Assembly: GCA_019637335.1 (NCBI GenBank)
Contig: JAHBVV010000003.1
Span: forward strand, 310,001-374,000
Origin: Candidatus Hydrogenedentota bacterium
Lineage (GTDB): Bacteria; Hydrogenedentota; Hydrogenedentia; Hydrogenedentales; JAEUWI01
Reading direction: 5' to 3'
Length of the DNA stretch: 64,000 bases
Position numbers and translations under genes: made by a program. The notes beneath the pieces are model-generated. The model made no database searches. It was given only the letters and a program-made list of their open reading frames with translations, and was not told the DNA's origin. Of this stretch, positions 37,201 through 47,300 are shown one piece after another. Within the stretch, counting starts at the first letter, position 1; every line of letters starts with the position of its first letter.

Positions 37201-38344
37201 CGCCATCGCCAACGCATGGAGCAAGGTGCTGGGGATTGCCGATATCGGCGCGCTTGACAACTTCTTCGACCTCGGTGGAAATTCCCTGACCGCGGCCCAG
37301 GTCATCGTCCGCCTGCGAGAGGAATGCGTGGGCGATATACCCCCGGGAGCACTCTTTCTGCAACCGACCATCACAGGTCTGGCCGGCCTCATCGAGCGCG
37401 CCGCCCGCCCGAATTCCGAAGCCGACCCGTGTCTCGTTCCCTTGCGGCGCGCCGCCGGCGCTCCGCTTTTCTGCGCGCTTGGGGCCGGTGGCGCCGCCTA
37501 CAGCTACGGCGCGCTGACAACCCGCCTCGATCCCGCGCAGGCTGTCTACGGTTTGCAGTACTCCCACCTTCCAGACGCCGGCCTGTTCGGCACGGTGGAG
37601 GACCTTGCAGCGAGGTACCTGGCTGCCATACGCTCCGTGCAAACCGAAGGGCCCTACTACCTCGCGGGATGGTCATTCGGCGGCATCGTCGCCTATGAAA
37701 TCGCACGCCAGCTTCTGGAGGCCGGAGAGGCGGTCGCATTGCTCGCGCTCATCGACTGCGAGGCGCACGGCTATACCCCGAGCGCACCGGGGAACCGGGC
37801 CGCCGCCCTGCGGCGCGAGGCGGCCCATTTCGCCAGGAGGCTCCGCATGCTCTGGAACACGCGGGACACCGTCGCCGTCTATGCCCGTGACTTCATCCGG
37901 ATTGCGGCGGACGCCGCGCGCGGAAAGCGCGCGGACCAGCCCACTCTGGCCGAATACCTGGACTTCGCCCGTAGCGACATTGCCCGGGTACACGCCATGA
38001 AGCAGGCGGGCCAGGCCCCATCCGATTCCCCTGCCAGCCGGATCGGCGTCGCAAATGATCAGTTCGTGCGCACCGTGGTCGCGGGGCAGCGGGCGAACGA
38101 GCGCGCCGCCGCGCGATACACAATGCGGCCCTACCCGGGAACGATCACCTTGTTTCGAACCGCCGAGGGCCCCGGACTGACGCACGAACGCGATCCAACC
38201 CTCGGCTACCATCGGCTCGCTCCGTTCGTGGATATCCGCCATATTGAGGGCGAACACCTCATGGTCGTCCGCGATCCCTACGTGGCCGGGCTCGCGCGCC
38301 AGTTGCAGGCTTGCATCAATGCGGCCCGAGAAGCCGCGGAATGA
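34232..38344 (+). CDS. Single-module nonribosomal peptide synthetase, C-A-PCP-TE (EntF-like architecture)
   Basis: About 1370 residues. Condensation domain (about 20-440): opening LSPAQEEMFSL, active site HHLLVDG at 156-162. Adenylation domain (about 460-950): A3 YTSGSTGLPKG at 614-624, A5 NAYGPTETV, A7 YRSGDRARL, A8 GRIDEQIKIRGFRIEPGELE, A10 NGKVDYQAL. Carrier domain: LGGNSL, with the phosphopantetheine Ser at 1018. Thioesterase (about 1065-1365): GWSFGG with Ser 1148, and a GEHLMV histidine. A hand reading of the specificity pocket gives D-T-E-A-L-G-A-M-T-K, which I cannot match with confidence. A terminal module with its own C domain needs an upstream acyl donor, none of which is in the window, nor an MbtH protein or phosphopantetheinyl transferase. 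ATG 34232 follows AAGGGG. Confidence 0.93.
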   Translation: MEAMSPTAWEGPPHSELDPVECRPLSPAQEEMFSLSLAAAEQGNYIEQVVVRLREPFEASRFIQRWRQLLQYYSVLRTSFHWRDLAEPVQRTLREVALPVPEEDWRGLTPVEQRSRLEAFLGADRARPFVLSEAPLMRLAILRLGELEYTIIWTVHHLLVDGRSIRLLLQQAFSDTGLSGDEGAPFGAYIDWLQGQPAARAREFWQEHLAGCAGPDLISLPRPSSPEESLPPRGSVRSQLPESLTGAMRAFAAREEITVNVLLLGAWALLMHRYAGTPDLVTGATKSVRHCPPVTEASIGLYINTLPVRTRVDGAITVSGWLRGLREQWVALREVEHASPRNAGPKAAISSPGFEACFVFERQSINDAMRALGGAWETREVRLLERTPVPLLLAAYGGDAITLHIEYDARRYTETCVARMPGHLQAILAYLVDNPAAVIARVPALPEAERKQLVHGGQPLGNRLPPACLHTAFDRAADDFPDATALESPGCVLTYGECLRRANAFAAHLKSCGVGPGSRTVLCMPRSAGALIAMLGILKSGSAYVPMDPANPDARLKYFMDDAKPDAIVTSSASRPAPPAPGVSIIRFEDVAGDEASAEAGPAVDPSSTAYIIYTSGSTGLPKGICVQHQVAAEHIETMRALYGIGPGDRMLHFASLGFDTSIEQAFVALATGATLVIADPAHCEPAHFSRLLQSAQIQAADLPPAFWRQWVESGIARDTGDPVSPLRVLLVGGDVMPTDVVRLWQQHPATAPVRLINAYGPTETVMTATCFETPPGFGHGGESRVPIGRPLPGTQAYIADSSQNLLPVGVAGELLLGGTRLAEGYLNRDALTRERFIPNPYCSAPGARLYRSGDRARLLEDGNIEFLGRIDEQIKIRGFRIEPGELEARLREHPGVSGAVVRCIERRAGDPELVAYLVPRPPGIDRLELRQYLRSRVPEFMLPAAMMVLDALPMAVNGKVDYQALPIPGGEDFVFAGGERAEIQTPLEHAIANAWSKVLGIADIGALDNFFDLGGNSLTAAQVIVRLREECVGDIPPGALFLQPTITGLAGLIERAARPNSEADPCLVPLRRAAGAPLFCALGAGGAAYSYGALTTRLDPAQAVYGLQYSHLPDAGLFGTVEDLAARYLAAIRSVQTEGPYYLAGWSFGGIVAYEIARQLLEAGEAVALLALIDCEAHGYTPSAPGNRAAALRREAAHFARRLRMLWNTRDTVAVYARDFIRIAADAARGKRADQPTLAEYLDFARSDIARVHAMKQAGQAPSDSPASRIGVANDQFVRTVVAGQRANERAAARYTMRPYPGTITLFRTAEGPGLTHERDPTLGYHRLAPFVDIRHIEGEHLMVVRDPYVAGLARQLQACINAAREAAE

Positions 38345-38426
38345 CCTGTCCCCGAGGTGAATTGATTGCAGCCGCCCGCGACACCCTTGCCGCGGACCGC
38401 TTCGCGCCCGAAATGCCCCCGGCCCG

Positions 38427-39899
38427 TCAGTTGTACATGAAATACGCCGTCGCGCGGCAGGCTTTGTCAATCCGGATCCGCGCCCAGTGCGCCGAGTAAC
38501 CGTCCGGGAAAACGTGGTGCTGGTAGCCCTCCGCCGGTACCTCGAACGTGTCGTACCACTTCCACGTCCCGTTGCCCAGGAAATCAACTTCGATCCGGAA
38601 ATCCACCGGTTCCCGGCTGTCGTGGGAAAGGTGCAGGACCTTCTTGTCGAAGCCCGTCATCAGGAAAGGGTCCGAAACCGTGTCCGCGCGGAGCTGCTGC
38701 TCCCACCACGGCCCGCCCCAGCCCTTCGGCTTGCCCATTTGCCAGAGATCGTCGATGTTCCCAAACCAGAAGCCCGATTGCGGCTGCCCCACCGCATTGT
38801 CCGTCTGGTCGCCCGCCATCACAAATAATCCCCGCCAGTAGCAGAAGTCCGGCACGATCCGCAGGTGTGTGCTGATCGGCCGGATCCCCCAGATCGCCCC
38901 CCCATACACCAGCGGGGGAAGCTCGTAGAACATGCCGTGGATGTCCATCAGGTAGCGCTCGGTCTGCGCTTCCCGGATCCGCATCCACTCCGTGTTCCAC
39001 GTGTGATCGAAGGACTGGCTCGCCTTCGGCAGGAGGTAGCGGCTCCACTGGCCATTGTGCAACACCCGCAGGATCACCGAAGCCCGGTCCCAGCCCGTCG
39101 CGAAGAGCGTGTTCCCGTAGCGAGATCCCGGGCCCGGATTCTGCTTTCCAGAAACTTCCACAAACGGGTTGCGTTCCAGCACGCTCCAGTTCGTCCCGTC
39201 AAACTGCGCAAGACAGCCCGCCGCCCGCCGCCCGAGGAACTCCGGCTCCTCATACGTGTTGTTCGCCACCACCAGCCGGTCCTGCGCCGTGTGCGCCCCC
39301 TTGAAGTGCGGTTGCCCCTGGATCCCCAGCACCTCCACCAGGTTAAACAGCTCCCGCGCCTCCAGCGTCTCCAGGTCCACCTCGAAGAGCAGCCCCTCCA
39401 TCGTCAGGAAATACGCCATCGTGCGCGGTTCCGAAAGGTGGCGCGCCGTCGCCGTCAACCGGTGCCCCTTCAGCGCCTCAATCGTGCGCACCGTCCCCGC
39501 AGGATCAATCACATGCGGCCCGATTATCGCCTGCTCCGTCTCCCAATGCACCATCCGGTTCGCAAAGGTCCCCGTTACCGATTCCGGGTGCTTCCGCATC
39601 GACATGTCTTCGCTGATCTCGTAAAGTCCGATACCATCCCCCTTGATATGCGCCACATAGCCCACCGCCCAGAGCTTGTTCGCCCACGGAATCAGCGCGC
39701 CGATGCCCGTCTCCGAAGTGCTCCCGACGCCATCCGCCATCACCGTAAGGTGCGGAAAAACTCCACCGATCCCCGCCGGCCCCGACACCGGAGAAGGCGA
39801 GTGCGCGCCCCCCTCCTGCGCGGCGCACGGAACAAGTAACGTGACCGCCACCAGCAGGGCGAAAGCGGCGCGTGAAGTACAAAGTTGGCTCGCGGACAT
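38427..39899 (-). CDS. Secreted protein of unknown family
   Basis: A 490-residue protein with a clear signal peptide (about residues 12-28, ALLVAVTLLVPCAAQ). The mature part reads as a beta-rich, probably propeller-like domain: repeated D-L/I-x-T-x-x-x-x-x-LF segments such as VDLETLEARELFNL, VIDPAGTVRTIEAL and FGNIDDLWQMGKPKGW, and many Trp/Tyr. A C-terminal region of about 90 residues (VDFRIEVDFLGNGTWKWYDTF) looks like a beta-sandwich. No catalytic motif was recognised. The ATG at 39899 follows AGAGGAG by 6 bases. It converges with the NRPS gene, 82 bases apart. Confidence 0.7.
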   Translation of the reverse strand: MSASQLCTSRAAFALLVAVTLLVPCAAQEGGAHSPSPVSGPAGIGGVFPHLTVMADGVGSTSETGIGALIPWANKLWAVGYVAHIKGDGIGLYEISEDMSMRKHPESVTGTFANRMVHWETEQAIIGPHVIDPAGTVRTIEALKGHRLTATARHLSEPRTMAYFLTMEGLLFEVDLETLEARELFNLVEVLGIQGQPHFKGAHTAQDRLVVANNTYEEPEFLGRRAAGCLAQFDGTNWSVLERNPFVEVSGKQNPGPGSRYGNTLFATGWDRASVILRVLHNGQWSRYLLPKASQSFDHTWNTEWMRIREAQTERYLMDIHGMFYELPPLVYGGAIWGIRPISTHLRIVPDFCYWRGLFVMAGDQTDNAVGQPQSGFWFGNIDDLWQMGKPKGWGGPWWEQQLRADTVSDPFLMTGFDKKVLHLSHDSREPVDFRIEVDFLGNGTWKWYDTFEVPAEGYQHHVFPDGYSAHWARIRIDKACRATAYFMYN

Positions 39900-40389
39900 G
39901 GTGGACTCCTCTCTCAAGACTGCTCTGAAATTTCAAAAGAAGCCATGGGTGCCACGTTCAAGCTCCGCGGCTCCGCCGCGAAGGCTTGAGCGTGCGAGAC
40001 TCCAGTAGAGCACCTACGGTCAGGGGCCGTATTTCATCCTTAATGGGTGACGCGAAGCGTCATGAAAAGCGGAACCCCGGTTCCCTTGACCATACGGCAA
40101 CGCGACCAGAGCCTGCAACCACCGCAAAAGTAGGCTGAAAGTCCGCCGCAGGCGGAATAGCCGTCCCGGCTGTCCAGGCGCCGAAGGCGCAACTACCCGA
40201 CAGCCATCCCTGCTTCACCGCATGGCGCCCCATTCGAATCAGCGCTCCAGGAGTGCATCCCTCCCTCGGCTTGGAGTATCCTTCCAAGCGCGACTCGACC
40301 GCCGGCGTTCGGGCGACGCTGCCCAAAATCGACACGCACTGGACCTTCTTCCGGAGACCGGCCCGCCTGATTCTGGACTGTAACTGTTT
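39900..40389. repeat. Intergenic gap with family-A and family-B repeat fragments
   Basis: 490 bases without a gene. A family-B element lies at about 40033-40066 (GTGACGC-GAA-GCGTCATG after TTCATCCTTAATGG). A shortened family-A element lies at about 40127-40195 (GCCGCAGGCGG, AGCCGTCCCGGCTG, GCGCCGAAGGCGC). The nearly identical string AGGCTGAAAGTCCGCCGCAG also occurs at about 57611. Confidence 0.75.
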
Positions 40390-40968
40390 ATGACCCCAAG
40401 ATTTAAGCTATACACGCTACTCGCCGTGGCGCTCGCCTACGCAATCCTGCGCTATCCCGTCCTGGGAGATACCCCCTGGGCGAACGTACCGCTTTTCGTG
40501 CTCAACAAGGCCCTTTCCTGGGCGGGCCTCGTCGTCTTCGGCATGTCGCTCGTCTCGCGCGAGAAAGCCCTGCGCCGCTACTACGGCGTCCGCGCCACCG
40601 CGCTACTGGCCGTTCACATCCTGCTGTCACTCCTCGTCCTCAATCCCGCCTACTTCCCCAGATTCTACGCCGAAACCGGTCGATTAACCGCCACAGCCGA
40701 GCTCTCAATGCTTGCGGGCGTCCTGGGAGCCACCCTCCTCGGTGGCCTCTTCTACCTCAACGGGCAGGGTCAGAAGGCCGCCGGGCGTTCGCTCCGCGCC
40801 GGATGGGGCCGCGCCATACTCTGGTGCGGCGCCCTGCACGTTGCGGCCATGGGATACGCCGTCTGGTTGGCGCCCGAAACGTGGCCCGGCTACCTGCCGC
40901 CCATCTCCCTCCTGTCCCTCGTCGCCGCGGCCTGGTATCTGCACCGCCGAAGCCGCCAGGCCGCCTGA
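40390..40968 (+). CDS. Six-helix membrane protein, possibly ferric-reductase/MsrQ-like
   Basis: A 192-residue integral membrane protein with six hydrophobic helices (about residues 8-24, 31-55, 68-90, 103-123, 141-161 and 165-185). Histidines occur inside helix 3 (ALLAVHILLSLLV, H76) and helix 5 (WCGALHVAAMGYAV, H150), the kind of placement that binds heme b in ferric-reductase-like and MsrQ/YedZ-type proteins. The family assignment is tentative because the classical second histidine pair is not evident. It stands alone, with no MsrP-like partner in the window. Confidence 0.6.
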   Translation: MTPRFKLYTLLAVALAYAILRYPVLGDTPWANVPLFVLNKALSWAGLVVFGMSLVSREKALRRYYGVRATALLAVHILLSLLVLNPAYFPRFYAETGRLTATAELSMLAGVLGATLLGGLFYLNGQGQKAAGRSLRAGWGRAILWCGALHVAAMGYAVWLAPETWPGYLPPISLLSLVAAAWYLHRRSRQAA

Positions 40969-41371
40969 CAGCCGTCGAAAGCCGACCCTGTACCGGGGCA
41001 ATTCCAGCCCGTGCAATTTCGCGTAAAGCATGCTATACTTTAGCGTTGCGTGGGGCGGTGTAGGGAATGCGCCAGTCGTTTGCGCGTGTCGCCAGCGGCC
41101 CCGATCTTGCATTTGTCGCGCAAAGTGCGAAAAGTGACGCGGCAGACAACTGATCTTGGCGCCCCGCCTGAAGTTGTGCTAGACTGGCCCCGCATTTGCC
41201 CGGGATCGCGTCGGCGATCCGCCGTTGAGCTCGTTGCCCGGAGTACGTCGGACGTGTGGTATGATAAAATCGACATAGGCCGAATTACACGGTGGCAGCC
41301 GCTACAAACTGGCCCCTGGTCGCAATGGGTTGAGTGATTTGACCGCCCGCTTGCTCCATAAGGACTTATGA
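40969..41371 (+). promoter_or_regulatory. Upstream region of the giant exoprotein gene, two extended -10 candidates
   Basis: 403 bases without a gene. Candidate 1: TATACT at 41034-41039 preceded by TGC, weak -35 GTGCAA 17 bases upstream. Candidate 2: TTGGCG (41156-41161), 18-base spacer, TGC-TAGACT (41180-41185). A TATGATAAAAT stretch at 41260 may be a third. The long leader (about 180-330 bases) suggests post-transcriptional control, but no riboswitch fold was recognised. Confidence 0.35.
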
Positions 41372-44300
41372 ATGTCTTCCTGTCACCGTAATTCGGTTTC
41401 GTTCCTGTTTCCGCTTCAGGCAGCGCGACGTCTCGCCTGGGCGTTGGTCTGGGGCGCGCTGGCCTCGCCGGCCCTGGCGTTCTCGCTATCGGCGGGACTG
41501 CTCCCCGCGATCGCCCTGGCCTCTGGCGAGGAAAAAGCCACCACCGGCGTGGCGTCGCCCGCGCCCGCCGTCACCTTCGCGGGCATTTCTCCCGCCAATT
41601 CCACGCCGCCCGACAGCCACGGCGCCGTCGGCCCCAACCACGTTATGACCCAGATCAATGGGCAGTCCGTGATCCGCGATCGCGCCGGCAACCTGCTGAG
41701 CAGCGTGGGCCTCACAAGCTTCTGGTCGAGCCTCGGCGTCAGCGATGTCTTCGATCCCAAGGTGCTCTACGACGTCCACAGCAACCGCTTCATCGCCGTG
41801 GCCTGCGCGCAGCGCCGCTCCTCCGCCTCGGGCATGCTCTTCGGCGTATCCGCCACCGGCGACCCCACCGGAGCCTGGCATCTCTGGCTGCTCGACGCCG
41901 ACCCCGCCAACGTAAACTGGGTTGACTTCCCGAGCATCGGGTTGACCGCCAACCGGATCACGTTCACCGGCAATTTGTTCAGCGTCTCCGGGGACCAGTT
42001 CGGCGGCGTCAACATCTGGACCATCGATAAGGCGAGCGCCCTCGACGGCGGCGGCATCACCATGCAGCTGATGAAGGTGACCAACGCGGGCGGCACCCTC
42101 GTCCCCGCCTACACGCACGACGCGGCCCAGTCCACGCAATACATCGTTCGCACAGGCACCTCTAACCTCTTCGGCACGGGGCGCCTACAGGTCTACCAGA
42201 TCACCGGAAGCATTGGCTCGCTCACATTCAGCCAGATCCCATTCGCCTCCATCGGCCCCCCGTGGAGCATTTCGCTGCCCAACGCCAAGCAGCTCGGAAC
42301 CACCGCGACCATCGAGACCAACGACGACCGCCTGATGAACGCGGTTGTGCGCAATGGACGCCTCTGGACAACGCACACCATCGGCTTCAACACCACCACG
42401 CGCGACCACACCGCCGTGCAATGGTGGGAAATCAGCCCGGCCGACGGCAGCGTCATTCAGACCGGCCTTATCGAAGATGTGGACGCCTCCGGCGTTTTCA
42501 ATCCTTCCACGGGCAGGTTTTACTATTTCCCATCCGTGGCCGTGAACAGCGCCAACGATGTGCTCATCGGCTTCACCGGTTCCGGCGCGCTGGAGTACCC
42601 CTCCTGCTACTACGCCTTCCGGCCCAGCACGGCGGCCCCCGGCCTCTTCAACGACCCGTTCAAGTACAAGGCGGGCCTGGGGACCTACAGCGGCCCCCGG
42701 TGGGGCGACTACAGCCGGGCCGTCGTCGATCCGGTGGACGACACCTCCTTCTGGACCGTGCAGCAATACACCATCGGCGGAAACCAAACCGCAAACTTCT
42801 GGGCAAAAGTCGGCACGGCGGGAAGCGGCGGCGGCGACACCACCCCCCCGTCGGTAAGCGGAGCCACCGCGACATCGAGCACCGCCGTGCGGATTACCTT
42901 CAGCGAGGCCATGCAGAACAACGCCGCACTGGTCAATCCGGCGAATTACACGTTTAACGGCGGGCTTACGGCGTCCGCGGTAACGCGCCTGAACACCACC
43001 CAGGTGTCCGTCAGCGTCAATGAAATGCGAAACGGACAGAACTACACCGCCACCGTCAGCACCAGCGGGCCGTCGGACAGCGCCGGGAACACGGTCAGCG
43101 GCTCCGCAAACACCGCCGCCTTTACCGGTATCGGCGTGGCGCCAACCGCGACCATCACCCTTTCCAATCCTAATCCAACCAACCTCGACACCGTCGCCTT
43201 CGGCGTGGCGTTCAGCGAAAGTGTGGGCACAACCTTCACCGCCGCCGACGTTTCGGCCTCCGGCACCCTCGCCTCCGGAGCCGCCATCGCCGTCACCGGC
43301 GGCCCCATAAACTTCTCCGTACAAGTCACGCCGAGCAACCCCGCGGCGAACGGCACGCTGGGCATCAACATCGGCACCGGCATCACCGACCTGGCCGGCA
43401 ATACCTTCGCCGGGGCCTCGTCGCCCGCCAGCTACACCCTGGACAATACGCCGCCCACCATCGGCGTAAACACGCTGGTAACGAGAGATTCCCGACCGCC
43501 GCTCACCGGAACGGTAAACGATACGGCGGCGCAGATCCGTATCGACGTCGGCGGCCAGAACAATCTCGTCGCCACCAACAATGGCAACGGCACGTGGACC
43601 CTTCCCGACAACGCCATTAACCCCGCACTGGCCGACGGCCTGTACAATGTCGTCGCCCGCGCCACCGACACCGCCGGTAACACCGGAACCGACACCACCA
43701 CCGGCGAGTTGAGGATCGACACCGTTCCGCCCGCCGTTACGGTCAATACCCTCGTGACGGCCAACAATCGCCCCCAGCTGAGCGGCACGGTAAGCGAGAC
43801 CGGAGCCGTTGTTACCGTCACCGTCAGCGGCCAGACCAACATGGCCACGAACAACGGCAACGGAACCTGGACCCTCCCCGCTAACGTGTTGACGGCGCTC
43901 CCAGATAATGTCTACTCCGTCACCGCCACCGCCACCGACGCCGCCGGAAATACGGGTACGGACCCCACCAGCAACGAACTTACCATCGATACGACCGGCC
44001 CCACCGTCACCGTGAACACGCTGGCGACCAGAAACACGCGCCCCGCGCTCTCCGGCACAATCAACGACAACACCGCAACCGTCTCCGTGGCCGTCGGCGG
44101 GCAGACCCGCAGCGCCACGAACAATGGCAATGGCACGTGGACCCTCCCCGCGGGCGCCATCAATCCCGGACTCGCCGACGGGACATACAACGTCGTTGTC
44201 ACCGGAACCGACATTGTCGGCAATACCGGCACGGACAACACATCCGGCGAGCTCAGAATTGACACCACGCTGAACGTTACCGTCAATTCGCTCACCACCA

Positions 44301-47300
44301 GCGATACCACGCCCCCCCTGTCGGGGACCATCGACGACAACACGGCGACGCTCACCGTCACCGTCAACGGAAATACCTACCCGGGCACAAACAACGGCAA
44401 CGGCACGTGGACCCTCCCGGACAACACCATCAGCCCGCCCCTCGCCAACGGCACGTACGACGTGGCCGTGTCGGCTATTGACTCCCTCGGAAACACCGCG
44501 ACGGATGCAACAACCAACGAATTGATCATCGACGCGACCGCGCCCGTTATCACGGTGAACAGCCTTATTACCTCGGACAATCGCCCGCCACTCAGCGGGA
44601 CGGTCAGCACCCCGGCCGCGGTCATTACCGTCGATGTGGGCGGCCAGACCGGACTTCCCGCAATCAACAACGGGAACGGAACCTGGACCCTCCCGGACAA
44701 CACCATCAACCCGGGCCTCGCGGACGGCGTATACAACGTCGTCGCGCGCGCCACCGCCGGGGGAACCGGCACCGACAACACCACCAACGAACTGACCATC
44801 GATACCATCGCGCCTGTCACGTCGGTCAACAGCCGCGTGACGAACAATCAACGACCCGCCTTGAGTGGCTCCGTAAACGAGCCGGGCGCGGCCATCACCA
44901 TCAACGTGGGCGGGCAAACCGGCCTCCCCGCGACGAACAGTGGGTCCGGAGCGTGGTCCCTGGCGGCCGGCGTCATCAATCCTCCCCTTGCCCAGGGTAC
45001 CTACGCCGTCACCGTAAACGCCACGGATCCGGCCGGCAACACCAACAATAACACCGTGGCCGGCGCCCTGGTAATCGACCTCACCGCGCCCGTCATTACC
45101 GTCGCGCCGCTCGTTACCCGAGACACCACGCCGCCGCTCACCGGAACCATCAATGACAACGCCGCCACCATCCGGATCGATGTCGCGGGCCAAACCAATC
45201 TGGCCGCCATCAATCACGGCAATGGCGCGTGGACCCTTCCGGACAACACCCTGGCCCCCCTGGCCGAGGGGACCTACAGCGTCACGGCGCGCGCCACCGA
45301 CCAGGCCGGCAATGTGGGTACGGATAGCTCCAGCAACGAGCTGACAATCGACATCACGCCCCCCGCCGTTACGGTGACCCCGCTGGCCACGGCAAACAAC
45401 CGCCCGGCGCTCGCGGGCACGGTGGACGACCCGGCCGCCTCCATATCGATTTCCGTCGCGGGCCAGACGCACGCCGCGACGAACAACGGCGACGGAACCT
45501 GGACCCTCCCGGCCAATATCCTTTCCGCGCTCGCCGACGGCGAGTACAACGTGGTCGCCACCGCCACAGACCTCCTGGGCAACGCCGCGGACGACAATAC
45601 CACCAACGAACTCCGGATCGATACCACGCCGCCGGCCGTTACCGTTGCGCCGCTTCTGACCTCGCTGGCCTCGCCCGGCCTCGGCGGATCCGTGGACGAT
45701 ATATTCGCCCAGGTGACCGTGACCGTGAACGGACAGACCCGCAATGCCGCGAACCTCGGCAACGGTACCTGGGCGCTCGCATCCGGGCAGCTCGACCCGC
45801 TCGCAAGCGGCGTGTATGACGTCGCCGTCACCGCGGCCGATCTTGTCGGCAACACGGCCAGCGATACAACCCAGGACGAATTGACCGTCGATCTCGATCC
45901 GCCCGTTATTACAGTGGACCAACTCATTACGAACGATCCAAGCCCGCCCCTGTCCGGTACGATCGACGACCCCGAAGCCACTATCATGATCACCGTCGAG
46001 GGGCAGACACTCCCCGCTGCGAACGTGGGCGACGGCACGTGGACCATCGCGGACAATGCCCTCGCGCCGCTACCGGATGGAGCCTACAATGTCCTCGCCG
46101 TGGCCACGGACGCCGCCGGTAACGTCGGCGCCGATCCAACCCTCGCGGACGACCTCTTCATCGTAACCGACGCGCCCGAAATCTCCGTGATACCGCTTGT
46201 AACAAGCGACACGACCCCACAAATCAACGGCTACGTGAGCCAGGTAAACTCCTCCATCTCCGTAACCATCGCCGGCCAGACCCACAATGCGATCAACAAC
46301 GGCGACGGCACCTGGACGCTGCCCGACAACACCCTGGCGCCGCTGCCCGAGGGCCTGTACGATGTCGAGGCCCTCGTAACCGACCTCCTCGGCAACTCCC
46401 GCGTGGACGCCACCGACGCCGAACTGACCATCGATCTGAACGCCCCCGCGATCACCGTCAACCCGCTCACCTCACGCAGCCGGACCCCCGCCCTGAGCGG
46501 AACGGTAAGCGACCCCGCCGCCCCCGTTCGGATTACCGTCGCCGGCCAGACTCACGGCGCCGCCAACAACGGTGACGGCACGTGGGCGCTCCCCGCAAAC
46601 ACCCTCGCGCCGCTTGCCGACGGGGTCTACGACGTAATCGCCGTCGCCGAGGGATCCGTGAGCGCCACGGACGCCACCGTCAACGAACTCGTGATCGACA
46701 CCGTGGGGCCATCGCTGGTCATTAGCGGGCCGAACGTCCCCGAAACGCAGGTCGGGCCCGTCAGCTTCAACCTGCACTATGGCCCCGACGCGCAGGTCGG
46801 CCTGCTGCTGAGCCATGTCAGCACCTTCTCGCTACTCGACCAGAATGTCACCGTCTTCACGCCCGGCGAGGGCAACGTCCAGAAGACCTTCCCCATTTCT
46901 ACCGCGACCGCAAGCGGCGTCGTCAGCATTTCCGGAACCGGAGACGCCGTACGCACGGTTACGGTCTCCGAACTTACCGGCGACGGCTATCTCGGCGTGG
47001 CGGTCATCGGAGGCAGCGCCGTGGATGCCGCCGGCAATCCCGCTCCAAGCGCCATCTCCACGGATTTGGTCCGCGTGGACAACACCGCTCCGCGCGTCCA
47101 GAGCGCCAGCGTGGCCAACCTGGGCATCCTGACCATCACCTTTGACGAGCCCATGGGCGAAAGCGCGCTCGACCCGTCAAACTACACCATCTCCGGCTCG
47201 GGACAGGGCTCCCTCGCGCCCCAACCCGACCTCGTCGTCCAGATGTCCCCGGTCAGATACCGGTTGGTGTGGAGCATCGGATCGTCCGTAAACGGCGGAG

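Noticed and set aside
42185-45922. A 1245-codon open frame on the minus strand across the Ig repeats, and a 1046-codon one at 47498-50638
   Set aside because: They are mirror frames of the giant plus-strand gene. High G+C with G/C-rich third positions leaves antisense frames open. They have no ribosome site and no domain sense, while the plus strand shows well-formed Ig, cadherin and TSP3 domains.
43440-46710. Possible CRISPR or satellite array because of regular 270-base periodicity
   Set aside because: The periodicity is at the protein level; the repeats are long, diverged, in frame and free of unique spacers, and they encode Ig-like domains.
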